Shown here in pieces: positions 8,430-18,188 of a stretch of 64,000 nucleotides of DNA (position 1 is its first letter; each line of letters starts with the position of its first letter). Below the pieces are notes generated by a model. It made no database searches and was not told where the DNA came from. It was given only the letters and a program-made list of their open reading frames with translations. The stretch is from Streptomyces sp. Ru71 (GTDB lineage: Bacteria > Actinomycetota > Actinomycetes > Streptomycetales > Streptomycetaceae), in the NCBI RefSeq assembly GCF_002920535.1, contig NZ_PQSS01000013.1, positions 62,001 through 126,000 of the forward strand, written 5' to 3'. Both the position numbers and the translations under genes were made by a program.

Positions 8430-8787
8430 CCTCGACCGCGACCGCGGCCGTCGGCACTGCGCACAGCGCGCCGGCCAGCGGCCACGCCGGTGCGACGGCT
8501 GCAGTGAACGCCACGGCGGCCGCCGTATGCCCGGAAGGGAAGGAAGAGGAGTCCGGGCGGTCCTCGACCTCATCGTGCGGAATCCAGTCCCTGGGCGGCC
8601 GGCGCCGGCCGGCCGCCTGCTTGCACACGCCGTTGGACACCAGCTGCGCCACCACGACAGCCGCCACACCGGCGGCTGCCGCTCTGCGACCTCGCCAGCC
8701 ACCCAGCCACGCCATCACCCCGGCCGCGCCGCACCACAGTTTGGTGCCCTCGGCAGCCTCATCGAGCACCGACAGCACCTTCGGCAC
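8430..8787 (-). pseudogene. Truncated PAP2-family phosphatase
   Basis: The minus strand from a GTG at 8787 encodes a membrane PAP2 domain: LDEAAEGTKLWCGAAGVMAW, a transmembrane helix, motif 1 (K-QAAGRRRPP) and motif 2 (SFPSGHTAAA). The third catalytic motif (SR-x5-H-x3-D) and the last helices are missing. The sequence after AVPTAAVAVE shows no family similarity. Without motif 3 the product cannot be active. Known members dephosphorylate lipid phosphates at the membrane. Confidence 0.65.
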
Positions 8788-9002
8788 CCCGCAGGGGAAG
8801 GCGCACGGGTTCCAGGAATCCTGAGCGCCAGGGAACGGGCACCCGTACACGAGTCCCCGAATCGTAGGGCCGCGCATGGGGTTGATGGTTGCCGATCAGA
8901 CATCACCAGGGGCATCCGGATGGACGGAGCACGGCCCGAAGCCTGCACGCCGGCCCGCTACAAGAAGGCCAAGGTGAGCTGCCCCGAGTTTCGTAGAGTC
9001 CG

Positions 9003-9371
9003 ATCTTGATTGGTTCAGGCAAACTGCGGGGTGGGCTCCTGGGGTCGACTGCCAGTCGCGTTTGTACTCGGCGGGCAGTAGGTAGCCGAGGGCGGAGTGG
9101 AGCCGTTCCTCGTTGTACCACGTGACCAATTGAAAGATTGCCCGCTCGACCTGTTCGACGTCCCGCCAGTGTCCTTGAATTTCGATCAGCTCGGTCCCGA
9201 AGGTGCTGTTGAGGGCCGAGGCCATCGCGTTGTCGTACGAGTCCGTTACGGGTCCGACCGGGGCGGCGGCACCGATGTCGGCGAGCCGCTCGGTGTAGCG
9301 AATGGACACGGCTTGCGAACCGCGGTCGCTGTGGTGGACCCCGCTGGCCCGGGGATTTCAGCCGAGTGGCG
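9003..9371 (-). pseudogene. IS3-family transposase OrfB, C-terminal fragment
   Basis: The minus strand contains GVHHSDRGSQAVS, then VTDSYDNAMASALNSTFGTE, then RAIFQLVTWYNEERLHSALG-YLLPAEY. This is the last third of an IS3-family DDE integrase domain (the region with the second Asp and the WYN-x-x-RLH motif). The N-terminal two thirds and OrfA are missing. The upstream side joins directly to the SDR remnant near 9371. Confidence 0.75.
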
Positions 9372-10134
9372 GGGTAGCCGCCGGCGGCGAGGTCGTCGAT
9401 CAGGCTTGGGTGGGTGGACTGCCATTCCTGAGTCAGTGCACTGGACGATGGCATGTCGAGGGCGAACACGCGGCTGATGACGCCGAAGCGCGCGGGCGGT
9501 ACCGATTCGACCGGCACTGCGAGAACGCCGCCGATTGTCTCGTCCAGTGTCTTCATGGTGGCGCCCTCGTCGGCTACGGCGTGCAGGACCGTGCCCGGCG
9601 CGGCGTCCTCGAGTGCGGTGCGGAACAGCCGGGCGGCGTCAAGCCGGTTGACTGCTGGCCATCGCTGTGTGCCGTCGCCGACGTACGCTGACACGCCGGT
9701 TTTTGCGCGGCGGCGATGAGTACTGAGAAGAAGCCGTATTGCGACCCGCGCTGGTGCACGGAGCGCGGCAGCCGCACGACAGAGGAGCGGATGCCCTGGT
9801 CGGCCAGGGTCAGCACCATCTGGGAGTGTGGTTGCCGCCGACCGGACCGTCGGTGGTGTTGGGGTGGTCCTCGGTGGAGGTGTGGCCTGGGATCATCGGG
9901 GTGGGGCCGGCATGTACGAACGCTTGCCGCTGCCTGCGAGCGCGGCCGCGAGGGTGTGCACGGCACGCGCTTCCTCGTCGATGCCCTGTTCCAGGTTGTT
10001 CCAGTCGTTGCTGTAGGCCAGGTTGATGACACCGTCGGCCTGCGCGGCTCCGGCGCGGAGGCTGTCGAGGTCGGTGAGGTCACCGCGGAGCTGCGTTCCG
10101 CCGGCGGCGGCGACGGCCGTAGCCGCGGCATCGG
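9372..10134 (-). pseudogene. Frameshifted SDR-family NAD(P)-dependent oxidoreductase
   Basis: Three successive frames on the minus strand make one extended SDR/NAD-epimerase-like protein: GGTQLRGDLTDLDSLRAGAA (frame 1), then MVLTLADQGIRSSVVRLPRS (frame 2), then VSAYVGDGTQRWPAVNRLDA with AARLFRTALEDAAPGTVLHA (frame 3). At least two indels are needed, near 9900 and near 9705. The N-terminal Rossmann start is missing and is replaced by a MmcQ/YjbR fragment; the 3' end runs into an IS3 relic. The gene is not functional. Confidence 0.7.
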
Positions 10135-10365
10135 AGCGGACGATGTCTGCGTACTGCTTGCGCAGGGCTGTGGCGTCGTCCGGGTCGGCTTTGAGGATCA
10201 CGACGGGGCGTCCCGGCATGTCGGTCATGAGTATGAAGACCATGCCGCCCACCTTGTGGATCTCCCAGTCGGGTCGAAACGATGCTCCTGGTCGGTGCCC
10301 GGCAGTTCCGCGGTGTGGTCGCGTGCGATCTTCTGCAGTTCCTGTCCGTCCAAGGTGATCGACTT
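10135..10365 (-). pseudogene. MmcQ/YjbR-family protein, N-terminal fragment
   Basis: The minus strand reads LDGQELQKIARDHTAELPGT-DQEHRFD, then after a one-base shift at about 10272 DWEIHKVGGMVFILMTDMPG-RPVVILKADPDDATALR. This matches the first 75 residues of MmcQ/YjbR proteins. The conserved ending (TPGYHMNKKHW type) is lost and the frame continues into the SDR remnant. Both a frameshift and a fusion are visible. Confidence 0.6.
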
Positions 10366-10430
10366 TCGGTGGCTGGCAGTGGACGACCGACCGGCCTGCG
10401 GGTCATGGTCCTGATCTCCGACACGGCCGT

Positions 10431-11348
10431 CTACGGCAGGACGCGGATGACTGTCTTCCCCTTGCGTCGCTCGGTTGAGTTGAGGGTTGCGACCGCGTTG
10501 TCGAGGCTTGCGACGCGACCGATGTTGGTCCGCAGCCGTCCGTCGCGCACCCGCTGCACGATCTCGCCGAGTTGGGAGCGGTCGGCTTCGACGACGAAGT
10601 CGATGGCCAGGCCGTCAGCGGGCCGCGCTTCGACCGGGCCGACGACGGACACCAGGGTTCCTCCGGGCTTGATCAGGGCGGCAGACTGCTTTTGGACGTT
10701 GCCGCCGATGACGTCAAAGACCAGGTCGACGCTGCCGATGTCTTTGAGTGTGTCGTTGTCGAGGTCGACGAACTCGTGCGTGCCGAAGTCGAGTGCCTTC
10801 TCGCGGTCGGCGGCGCGTCCCGTGCCGATGACGTAGGCGCCGGCTTCACGTGCGAGCTGGGTGACCATCGTCCCGACCGCCCCGGCTGCGCCGTGCGCGA
10901 GGACGGTCTGGCCGGCCTGGAGGCGGCCGTGCTGGAACAGCCCCTGCCACGCGGTCAGGCCTGAGATGGGCAGGGATGCGCCTACGGTGAAGTCGACGTC
11001 GCCGGGCAGGGGGGCGAGGTTGCGTGCTTCGATCGCCACGTACTGGGCGAGGGTGCCGTCGCGGTGCCAGTCGGCGAGGCCGAACACCCGCTGCCCGATC
11101 GAGAGCCCCGTCGTGCCGTAGCCGAGGGCGGTGACCACTCCGGCCAGCTCGTGGCCGGGGATCGACGGTGTCTTGTCACGGCCGGCGCGATCGGTCCAGG
11201 TCGAGGGCCACTCCATCTCTGAGGGGACGAAGCCGGATGCGTGGATCTGAACGATGGCGTCGTTGATCGCTGCGAGCGGTTCGGGTCGCTCCGTCAGCGT
11301 CATTCCGGCTACTCCCGCGGCCTGGTCGGTGACCACAATGGCTTTCAT
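10431..11348 (-). CDS. NADP-dependent MDR-family oxidoreductase (quinone reductase-like)
   Basis: ATG at 11348, 305 residues, the normal length for zinc-free medium-chain reductases. The N-terminal GroES-like fold is seen in PSIPGHELAGVV and GLSIGQRVFGLADWHRDGT. The Rossmann core is VLAHGAAGAVGTMVTQLARE with AYVIGTGRAADREKALDFG, and the end is TERRKGKTVIRVLP. It lacks the structural zinc cysteines, so it is closer to quinone or enoyl reductases than to alcohol dehydrogenases. It would use NADPH to reduce a quinone or enone in the cytosol. Neighbours are a truncated nitroreductase and a divergent TetR gene, a common redox-stress arrangement. Confidence 0.88.
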   Translation of the reverse strand: MKAIVVTDQAAGVAGMTLTERPEPLAAINDAIVQIHASGFVPSEMEWPSTWTDRAGRDKTPSIPGHELAGVVTALGYGTTGLSIGQRVFGLADWHRDGTLAQYVAIEARNLAPLPGDVDFTVGASLPISGLTAWQGLFQHGRLQAGQTVLAHGAAGAVGTMVTQLAREAGAYVIGTGRAADREKALDFGTHEFVDLDNDTLKDIGSVDLVFDVIGGNVQKQSAALIKPGGTLVSVVGPVEARPADGLAIDFVVEADRSQLGEIVQRVRDGRLRTNIGRVASLDNAVATLNSTERRKGKTVIRVLP

Positions 11349-11398
11349 CGAAATACTTCTTCCTCGGATGTGTGGTGGTTTTGGTTTCCAGGTGGGTT

Positions 11399-11809
11399 TT
11401 ACATGAAGGTGAACAGCTGGTCGGCTTCGAAACGCGAGATCGAGGTGGTGTGCACCCGCGCCGGGTCCGGATAGCCGAGGGCGAGCAGCACTGTCGTGGT
11501 GTGTCCGCTCTCGCGGATCTTGAAGGCCTTGTCGACACTGGTCGAGTCGAACCCCTCCAGCGACGTGGCCTCGACGCCGAGCTCGGCGGCCGCCATCATG
11601 GTCAGGCCCATCGCGAGGTGGGTCTGCTTATCCATCCAGTGGTTCAGGTCCTTGTAGCCGTAGGTGCGCAGGCCGAGGAAGTCCCGGGTTATGGATTCCC
11701 ACAGCTCCTGCTTGGCCGGGTCGGGGAACCGGCCGTCGGCCCCCTCCTTGGTGAACACCGCCTTGAGGTGGGTGTCGGGCAGATGCCGTTTCTGGGCTGG
11801 CAAGCCCAA
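11399..11809 (-). pseudogene. Nitroreductase-family protein, C-terminal part only
   Basis: The frame encodes DPAKQELWESITRDFLGLRT, YGYKDLNHWMDKQTHLAMGL and MMAAAELGVEATSLEGFDS, matching the C-terminal 125 residues of NfsB-like nitroreductases (normally about 215). The N-terminal FMN-binding arginines are gone. The upstream residues (MGLPAQKRH) are unrelated and lie 20 bp from the TetR start, so the 5' half was deleted at that point. A short translated product cannot be excluded, but it would lack the cofactor site. Confidence 0.65.
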
Positions 11810-11828
11810 TTCGGGGTATCGTTAAGGA

Positions 11829-12488
11829 ATGCCCACCACTACGGCGGCTCCGGTGCCTCACAAGCTGACGTCAAAGGGGCAGGCCACACGGGCCCGCATC
11901 CTGGAGCACGCTGCGGAACTCATCTACACAAACGGAGTCCACGCGACGAACAACGAGCAGCTCCGCCGCGCCGCCAGCGTCAGTGGATCGCAGCTCAACC
12001 ACTACTTCCCGACCAAGAAGAGCCTCGTCCTGGCCGTGATCGCCTGGCAGGCCGAGCGCATCCTCGCCTTCCATCGCGACGAGCGATTCGCCGGCTTCGA
12101 CAACCTCGTCGCGCTCCGGGCATGGGCGGATTCCTGCGTCGGCTACGAGCGCGCCTACCAGGAAGGTTGCACCCTCGGCTCCCTGGCGAGCGAGATGATC
12201 AAGACGGACCTCGACGTGCACGACGAGCTCGCCAGTGTGTTCGACCAGTGGACGGGCATATTCCGCGAGGGAATCGAGCGCATGCAGCAACTCGGCCGCA
12301 TCAGCGCTCAGGCAGATCCCACCCAACTGGCCAATCTGCTCCTTGCTGCCTTCCAGGGCGGCATATTCCTCGCCCAGGTCGCGCGCGACATCGCTCCGCT
12401 TAAAGACGCGTTGCAGTCAGCCATCGACCACGTGCAGACCTTCGCGACGTCTCCCGACGCCGACGTACTCCAAGCTCGGGGAGCGTGA
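11829..12488 (+). CDS. TetR/AcrR-family transcriptional regulator
   Basis: ATG at 11829, 219 residues. The N-terminal helix-turn-helix is clear: KGQATRARILEHAAELIYTN, then LRRAASVSGSQLNHYFPTKK. The C-terminal ligand domain follows the TetR_C pattern with an early cysteine pair (DSCVGYERAYQEGCTLG), which could sense electrophiles. It is divergent from the remains of a nitroreductase and an MDR reductase, its likely ancestral targets (inference). Confidence 0.88.
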   Translation: MPTTTAAPVPHKLTSKGQATRARILEHAAELIYTNGVHATNNEQLRRAASVSGSQLNHYFPTKKSLVLAVIAWQAERILAFHRDERFAGFDNLVALRAWADSCVGYERAYQEGCTLGSLASEMIKTDLDVHDELASVFDQWTGIFREGIERMQQLGRISAQADPTQLANLLLAAFQGGIFLAQVARDIAPLKDALQSAIDHVQTFATSPDADVLQARGA

Positions 12489-12670
12489 CGTACGGCGCAT
12501 GCGGGGCCGCGTGCTCCAGCGCCTGGACCCAGCCGACGAGGCCCCCGTGTACCTGGCCGGCGCCGCTGCCATGACCCACGAGCCCACCAGCCTGCGAAAC
12601 GACCCACTCCGACGCACCGGTCTTTCCGTCCACACGCCGGCCCGCCAGGCCTCGAACGAGAATCTGACCC

Positions 12671-14551
12671 ATGTCCCCTGACCCAGAGGCTTACACCGGG
12701 CAGACGCTGTGCAGCAGCGGATCGCGTTCCCCGCTGCGTACCTTCTTGCGCACCGAGACCGGCGGCGCCGCCGTCCTGGTCGCCGCCGCGCTCGCCGCAC
12801 TCCTCTGGGCCAACGCGGCACCCTCGGCATACACGTCGTTCTGGCACACCCGCCTGTCTGTCCGCTTCGGGGCGTACGGGATCTCCCTCGGCCTGCGTGA
12901 GTGGGTCAACAGCGGCCTGATGACTCTCTTCTTCTTCGTCGTCGGTCTGGAGGCACGCCGCGAGTTCGACATGGGCGAACTGCGCGAGCGCAAGCGGCTC
13001 ACACTGCCGCTCGTCGCGGGACTCAGCGGCATGATCGTGCCCGTCGCCCTCTACCTTGCCGTCAATGCCGGCCACGGCAGCGAGCAGGGCTGGGGAGCGG
13101 CGATGTCCACCGACACCGCGTTCGCCCTGGGCGTGCTGGCCGTCGCGGGCCGCGGCATGCCGCCCGGACTGCGCGTCTTCATTCTCCTGCTGAGCGTGGT
13201 CGATGACTTCTTCTCCCTCGGCGTCATCGCCTTCGCCTACAGCAACCGCATCGCCGTACCCGCACTCGTCGCGGCCATCGGCACCCTTGCACTCGTCCTG
13301 CTCACCCGGCGACTCGGCGTACACCACGGTAGCGTGTACGCGCTGCTGGGGGTCGTCGCCTGGGTCGCCCTGCTCGAGTCGGGTGTGGACCCGGTCGTGA
13401 TCGGTCTCGTCCTGGGGCTGCTCACCTACGCCTACCCCGCCTCGCGCGCCGACCTGGAACACGCCAGCGGACTTTTCCGGCTGTTCCGCGAGCAGCCCAC
13501 CCCGGAACTGGAGCGGTCCGTCCGCGTCGGCATCGCCTCGGCACTCTCCCCCAACGACCGCCTGCAACGCATCTACCACCCCTGGACCAGCTACGCAGTG
13601 GTCCCGCTGTTCGCCCTCGCCAACGCCGGCATCGAGATCAGCAGCGACCAACTGTCACGAGCCTTCACCTCGCCCGTCACCCTGGGCATCCTCATCGCCT
13701 ACATCCTGGGCAAGCCGCTGGGCATCGTCGGGGCCTGTGCCCTCACCACGCTCGCCTCCCGCGGGCGGCTACGCCTCCCGGTCGGCTGGGGCGCGGCAAC
13801 CGCCGGCGGCGCGCTGTACGGGGTCGGGTTCACCGTTTCCCTGCTCATCGCGACCCTCGCCTTCCACGGTGCACGCCTCAACGAGGCCAAGATCGGCATC
13901 CTCGCCACACTCGTCTGCTCCTACCTGACAGCCCGGCTCGTCACCGCGGCGATCGGCCTTCTGCCACCTGCGCTGCGACTCCGGGCCCTGCTCGGGAAGG
14001 CGGAGACGATCGTCGACATGGCCGTGCCCGTGGACCCCGAACACGATCACATCCGAGGACCACACCACGCCGCGGTCACCGTCGTGGAATACGGCGACTA
14101 CGAATGCCCCTACTGCGGGCAGGCCGAACCCATCGTCCGCGAACTCCTCGCCGACTTCGGAGACCTGCGCTACGTATGGCGCCACCTCCCCCTCACCGAC
14201 GTGCACATCCACGCCCAACTCGCCGCCGAAGCCTCCGAAGCCGCCGCACACCAGGGCCGCTTCTGGGACATGCACGACCTGCTGCTCAGCCATCAACAAG
14301 CCCTCCGCATCGAAGACCTGCACGCCCACGCGGCCGCTATCGGCCTGGACACCGAGCGCTTCGAACGAGACATGCGCGCTCACACCGGCGCAGCCCGCAT
14401 CGCCGAGCACGTCGAGTCAGCCGACCTCAGCAGCGTGGCCGGCACTCCCACCTTCTTCATCAACGGCCGCAGACACCACGGCGCCTACGACCTCCCCAGC
14501 CTCACCGCCGCCGTTCGCGCAGCCCGCGAACGAGCCGCCGTCGCCACGTGA
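12671..14551 (+). CDS. nhaA: Na+/H+ antiporter NhaA fused to a C-terminal DsbA/thioredoxin-like domain
   Basis: ATG at 12671, 626 residues. Residues about 20-430 are a full NhaA antiporter with its transmembrane helices; the cation-site motif is in [18 protein letters not shown] (the Asp pair), with [13 protein letters not shown] before it. Residues about 460-625 form a DsbA-like thioredoxin fold with a CPYC active site ([15 protein letters not shown], Cys near 478 and 481) and the cis-Pro motif [10 protein letters not shown]. NhaA exchanges cytosolic Na+ for external H+. The fusion is known in actinobacteria; the role of the redox domain is not clear. No partner gene is adjacent. Confidence 0.9.
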   Translation: MSPDPEAYTGQTLCSSGSRSPLRTFLRTETGGAAVLVAAALAALLWANAAPSAYTSFWHTRLSVRFGAYGISLGLREWVNSGLMTLFFFVVGLEARREFDMGELRERKRLTLPLVAGLSGMIVPVALYLAVNAGHGSEQGWGAAMSTDTAFALGVLAVAGRGMPPGLRVFILLLSVVDDFFSLGVIAFAYSNRIAVPALVAAIGTLALVLLTRRLGVHHGSVYALLGVVAWVALLESGVDPVVIGLVLGLLTYAYPASRADLEHASGLFRLFREQPTPELERSVRVGIASALSPNDRLQRIYHPWTSYAVVPLFALANAGIEISSDQLSRAFTSPVTLGILIAYILGKPLGIVGACALTTLASRGRLRLPVGWGAATAGGALYGVGFTVSLLIATLAFHGARLNEAKIGILATLVCSYLTARLVTAAIGLLPPALRLRALLGKAETIVDMAVPVDPEHDHIRGPHHAAVTVVEYGDYECPYCGQAEPIVRELLADFGDLRYVWRHLPLTDVHIHAQLAAEASEAAAHQGRFWDMHDLLLSHQQALRIEDLHAHAAAIGLDTERFERDMRAHTGAARIAEHVESADLSSVAGTPTFFINGRRHHGAYDLPSLTAAVRAARERAAVAT

Positions 14552-14589
14552 CGGGGCCAATCTGCTTCAAAGGGCGCACCGCCCTGGAC

Positions 14590-14686
14590 AACTTTCAACG
14601 ACAGGGTAGGTCCGGGTGAGCACCAGGTAGGGGCTCGGTGTGGCGGCGAACAGCCCGCGTAGTCCATCTGCGTCATGCCCCACCAT
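14590..14686 (-). pseudogene. N-terminal fragment of a PAS-domain (SpoIIE-phosphatase-type) gene
   Basis: The minus strand from an ATG at 14686 reads MVGHDADGLRGLFAATPSPY-LVLT. This is the typical start of PAS-containing Streptomyces phosphatases (L-F-x-A-x-P-x-P-Y-L-V-L). Similarity stops after about 30 codons. The rest of 14687-14983 shows no coding or structural signal that I can support. Confidence 0.4.
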
Positions 14687-14983
14687 CCCCTCCCGCCACG
14701 GCACCGCCGCGGGGCCCGGCACGTTGTCTGCCCTGCTCCGGCTGATTGGCTTTGCTCTCAGATTGTGCCTGCTCTCAGGCTGTGCGCAGGCCGGGGCCGC
14801 CTCGGGCACAGGATGCTGGCCAATGGCGAGCCGGACATCATGGCCCCAAGCCAAGCGCCGAGACCAAGCCGCCGAAGGGGCCGTCCGGCCGGCTCTGGAC
14901 AGCGCCTGCGACCAAGCAGCACTGCCATCATCGACAGGTCGGACGTCGCGCCTAGAGCGTCATCGCGGATGCCCTCTTAGGGC

Positions 14984-15255
14984 TCAACGCTTGCGGCGGC
15001 AGGTCACCCACGTCACGACGGCCACGGCCACTGCCACCAAGAGCACCTTGCGGTTGTCCGCTGCCAGCTGCACCCCCTGGGCCTTCTTCTGCCGCACCCG
15101 TTCGCGAGCCTTGTCCTGCCATTCCGTCCGGCCCGCGCCGCCCCGGTCCGTTCCGGCTCGGCGGCCTGGACGGCCTCGCCGACCGTATCCGGAATTGTTC
15201 GGGCGGCGCCGGAGCCGGTCGGGACGTAACGTATTTGGGAACTGGCCCGAGACAC
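14984..15255 (-). pseudogene. Remnant of a small membrane-anchored protein (DUF3618-like)
   Basis: The end of the frame reads DKARERVRQKKAQGVQLAAD, then one hydrophobic helix (VLLVAVAVAVVTWVT) and a basic CRRKR tail. The upstream part is only protein-like in another frame (ARTIPDTVGEAVQAAEPER), so an indel near 15140 is likely. The layout, a charged coiled stretch plus a single C-terminal helix, resembles DUF3618 proteins; the assignment is weak. Confidence 0.35.
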
Positions 15256-15305
15256 CGGACTGTCGGCCCTGACCAGTCGGCTTGCTCCGCAGTTTGGATA
15301 ACGAC

Positions 15306-15510
15306 ATGGGCTCGACGAAGAAGGTTGTTATCGTCACCGGCGCATCCAAGGCATTGGTGCAGGTGTCGCCGAGGCATATCGCAAACGAGGATACGCGCTC
15401 GTCGCAGTCGCGCGGTCCATCCCGGCGTCGGATGATCCGGACGTCCTCGCTGTCTCCGGCGACCTGTCGCAGCCGGGTACCGGCGCCAAGATCGTTGACC
15501 AGGCGATGGC
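15306..15510 (+). pseudogene. SDR-family dehydrogenase, frameshifted N-terminal fragment
   Basis: ATG at 15306 gives MGSTKKVVIVTGASK; adding one base at about 15351 restores GIGAGVAEAYRKRGYALVAV, then ARSIPASDDPDVLAVSGDLS. This is a classical SDR start (TGASKGIG) with a single-base deletion and loss of everything after about residue 70. The tail 15510-15615 (LPVLLAVLAVATLDGN, ending HYQVSKLD) is the end of some other gene that I do not recognise. Confidence 0.6.
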
Positions 15511-15682
15511 TCCGTCACCGACCGGCCACCACTGCCGGTGTTACTCGCCGTGCTCGCGGTCGCCACGCTGGACGGCAACAGGGTCCCGCACTACCAGGTC
15601 TCCAAACTCGACTGAGCGCACAAGTCGGCTGACCCAAAACGACAGGCAACTGATCGGTACCGACCTCCTAAGGAAATGTTCC

Positions 15683-16333
15683 ATGGAATACCTCGTGACG
15701 ATGACCACCCGAGTTCCCGAAGGAACTTCAGAGGCCGAGGTTGACGGAATCCGGGCCCGCGAGGCCGCGCACACCCGCGAGCTCGCAGCTCAGGGGCGGG
15801 TCCTGCGCCTGTGGCGTCCACCTCTGGGGCCGGGAGAGTGGCGCACGATCGGGCTGTTCGCGGCGGACGGACCTGATGATCTCGAACGGACGCTGGCATC
15901 CATGCCCCTGCGGATTTGGCGAACAGATAAGCCCACCCCACTCGGCGCGCACGCCAACGACCCCGGGAGCGGCACCGTGCCGTCAGCGGCGGACGAAGGG
16001 GAATACCTGGTCACGTTCAACGTCGCCATACCGGAAGGCACGGACTTGCAGGCCGTTGAAGAGATGGAATCAGGTGAGGCCCGACGCGCGCAGGAGTTGG
16101 CCGCGGAAGGCCGCCTCGTCCGCCTTTGGACACTGCCAGGACATGGCCGCAACCTCAGTCTCTGGCAAGCGCCAGCAGTCGACGTGCTCCAAAAGGCCTT
16201 GGGCTCGCTGCCGATGACGGCGGCCGACTGGCTGACTTCGGAGACCGTGCCTCTCACCAGGCACCCCAGCGACCCCGCCACCGTCAAGCACGACGAGCCC
16301 ACCCCGGGCGCTGCCGGTACGCCCACGACGTGA
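15683..16333 (+). CDS. Tandem muconolactone-isomerase-like protein
   Basis: The ATG at 15683 is chosen because AAGGA precedes it and the first domain starts immediately. The 216 residues hold two copies of a ferredoxin-like domain. Copy 1 is MEYLVTMTTRVPEGTSEAEV ... RLWRPPLGPGEWRTIGLFAA; copy 2 is EYLVTFNVAIPEGTDLQAVE ... RLWTLPGHGRNLSLWQAPAV. Each resembles muconolactone delta-isomerase, which is normally about 95 residues and self-assembles from single domains. The internal duplication makes a covalent dimer. No aromatic-degradation genes are nearby, so the substrate is unknown. Confidence 0.75.
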   Translation: MEYLVTMTTRVPEGTSEAEVDGIRAREAAHTRELAAQGRVLRLWRPPLGPGEWRTIGLFAADGPDDLERTLASMPLRIWRTDKPTPLGAHANDPGSGTVPSAADEGEYLVTFNVAIPEGTDLQAVEEMESGEARRAQELAAEGRLVRLWTLPGHGRNLSLWQAPAVDVLQKALGSLPMTAADWLTSETVPLTRHPSDPATVKHDEPTPGAAGTPTT

Positions 16334-16385
16334 CGGTGGCGTCTAGTACTGCACCCGACTTGATCATGGTTGACTTGGCGAATGA

Positions 16386-16619
16386 TTGATCCCGCTGGAA
16401 CGCAAGAACGGGTGGTCGCTGGCGGAACGAGCCGGCGAGGGCTGCCCGGACGGAATGCAGCGCCTGCTGAACTCGGCTGACTGGGACGCTGATGCGGTGC
16501 GTGACGACGTGCGGGACTTCGTGGTCGAGAGCATCGGTGACAAGAGCGCGGTGCTGATCGGCGACGACACAGGCTTCCTCAAGAAGGGCACCCGCTCGGC
16601 CGGCGTCCAGCGCCAGTAG
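16386..16619 (+). pseudogene. IS701-family transposase, N-terminal fragment
   Basis: The frame reads [40 protein letters not shown] and [18 protein letters not shown], then a TAG. This is the start of the IS701 DDE transposase (first catalytic Asp in the VLI-x-DDTGF motif). Continuation and both IS ends are missing, so it is an inert relic. Confidence 0.7.
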
Positions 16620-16823
16620 GTCGGCTTGCTTCGCGACGGCTCGTGGTCGTGCCGAACGGTCTGCAGGCCGGCCTCTCGGCGGTGTCGACTGGCGGGGTGG
16701 AGCGTGACCGGGGGCGTTACGAGCTGCCGTCGGGCGTAATGGAAGGACCGGCTCGGGGAACCGCACCAGAGGGCCGGGGCTGATCGCGCCCGGGCCGATT
16801 GCACGCGGCGGGAGGATACGGCG

Positions 16824-18035
16824 GTGAGCAGGTACGGTGAGCGGCGGTCTGCCGCACCGGGGCCCGACCGGTCGGATGGGCCCAGTGAACGCCTGCTGGG
16901 CGCGCTGCTGGACATGGCACATGGGCTTTCACCCGCGCTGATCGGCCCGCTGATCGTTGCCGAGGTGGGTAGGCTCGGCGGTCGTGACCTGGCGCTCCTG
17001 CTGCAGGACTACGGCCAGCTGGCACTGGTGCCGCTGTCGGGGCTGGGGCTGGCGGCGGGGGAGCCGGTGCCGATCGACGGCTCACCTGCGGGTTCGGCCT
17101 TCCTGCGAGGCGTCCCCGTCGAGGTGCCGCAGGCCGATGGCGTGCGGGTGTACCTGCCGTTGCTGGACGGCGGCGATGAGGTCGGGGTGCTGACCTTCAC
17201 TCTGGACGCCGTGGTCGACGAGGACCGGCGGTTCCTTCGCCGGTTCGCTGCCCTGGTCGCGGATCTGCTGATCACCAAGAGCGGCTACACCGACCGGATC
17301 TTCCAGGCCCGCCGCCTGGAACCGATGAGTGTGGCCGCCGAGATCCAGTGGTCGCTGCTGCCACCGCTTTCGATGACCGTCGCCCGGGTCGCCGTGGCAG
17401 GAATCCTCGAACCCGCGTACCAGGTGGCCGGCGACAGCTTCGACTACGCGCTCAACGACGATGTCCTGCACGTGGCAACGATCGACGCGATGGGGCACGG
17501 GCTGGACGCCGCGACCATGGCGACCGTTGCCATCGGCGCGTACCGGCACGCCCGGCGAGCCGACATCGGGCTGGCGGAGATCTACGCGTTCATGGACCGG
17601 GCCATCGCCGAGCAGTTCGGGCCCGACCACTTCGTCACCGCGCAGATGATGCGCCTGGACACGGTGAGCGGCCATCTGCAGTGGGTTAACGCCGGTCATC
17701 CGCAGCCGCTGCTGATTCGTGACCACGTTGTCCTCGAGCGGCTGGAGAGCGCCACCACCCTGCCGGTCGGGTTCGGCGGCGAGGAGCCGGTGATCAGCGA
17801 GCGGGTGCTTCGGCACGGTGATCGGGTCCTGTGCTTCACCGACGGCCTGGTCGAGGAGCGCGAGGCTGGCGGGGAGCAGTTCGGGGAGGATCAGTTCATC
17901 GACTGGGTCAACCGCGTCGAACGCTCGCAGGACGGGGTGCGAGCTGTGGTGCGCGCGCTCTCCCATGTCTTGAAGGAGAAGCGCGGTGGGCGTACGAGCG
18001 ACGATGCCACTCTGTTCCTGATCGAGTGGTACTGA
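16824..18035 (+). CDS. GAF-like / SpoIIE-type PP2C serine phosphatase
   Basis: GTG at 16824 with GGAGG eight bases upstream, 403 residues. The N-terminal 170 residues form a GAF-like sensor (LALLLQDYGQLALVPLSGL ... VGVLTFTLDAVVDEDRRFL). Residues about 170-403 are the PP2C/SpoIIE domain: QWSLLPPLS, then VAGDSFDYALNDDVLHVATI-DAMGHGLDA (metal-binding Asp), VNAGHPQPLLI, CFTDGLVEER and TSDDATLFLIEW. Such phosphatases dephosphorylate anti-anti-sigma factors in the partner-switching control of sigma factors. No STAS or anti-sigma gene is adjacent; DUF5994 follows. Confidence 0.9.
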   Translation: MSRYGERRSAAPGPDRSDGPSERLLGALLDMAHGLSPALIGPLIVAEVGRLGGRDLALLLQDYGQLALVPLSGLGLAAGEPVPIDGSPAGSAFLRGVPVEVPQADGVRVYLPLLDGGDEVGVLTFTLDAVVDEDRRFLRRFAALVADLLITKSGYTDRIFQARRLEPMSVAAEIQWSLLPPLSMTVARVAVAGILEPAYQVAGDSFDYALNDDVLHVATIDAMGHGLDAATMATVAIGAYRHARRADIGLAEIYAFMDRAIAEQFGPDHFVTAQMMRLDTVSGHLQWVNAGHPQPLLIRDHVVLERLESATTLPVGFGGEEPVISERVLRHGDRVLCFTDGLVEEREAGGEQFGEDQFIDWVNRVERSQDGVRAVVRALSHVLKEKRGGRTSDDATLFLIEWY

Positions 18036-18188
18036 GACACCGCCACCCCTCCTGGGGTTCCCGTGATCGGTCGGATCCGCCGGTGCGGGCGGAGTACGGT
18101 GGGAGTACCGGTGGCAGCCCGAGCTGGCGCTTCCGAGGGCTGGCGCTCACTCGGCGGCCCGGTCTCTGCCAATGGACAGGTGGCAGCC

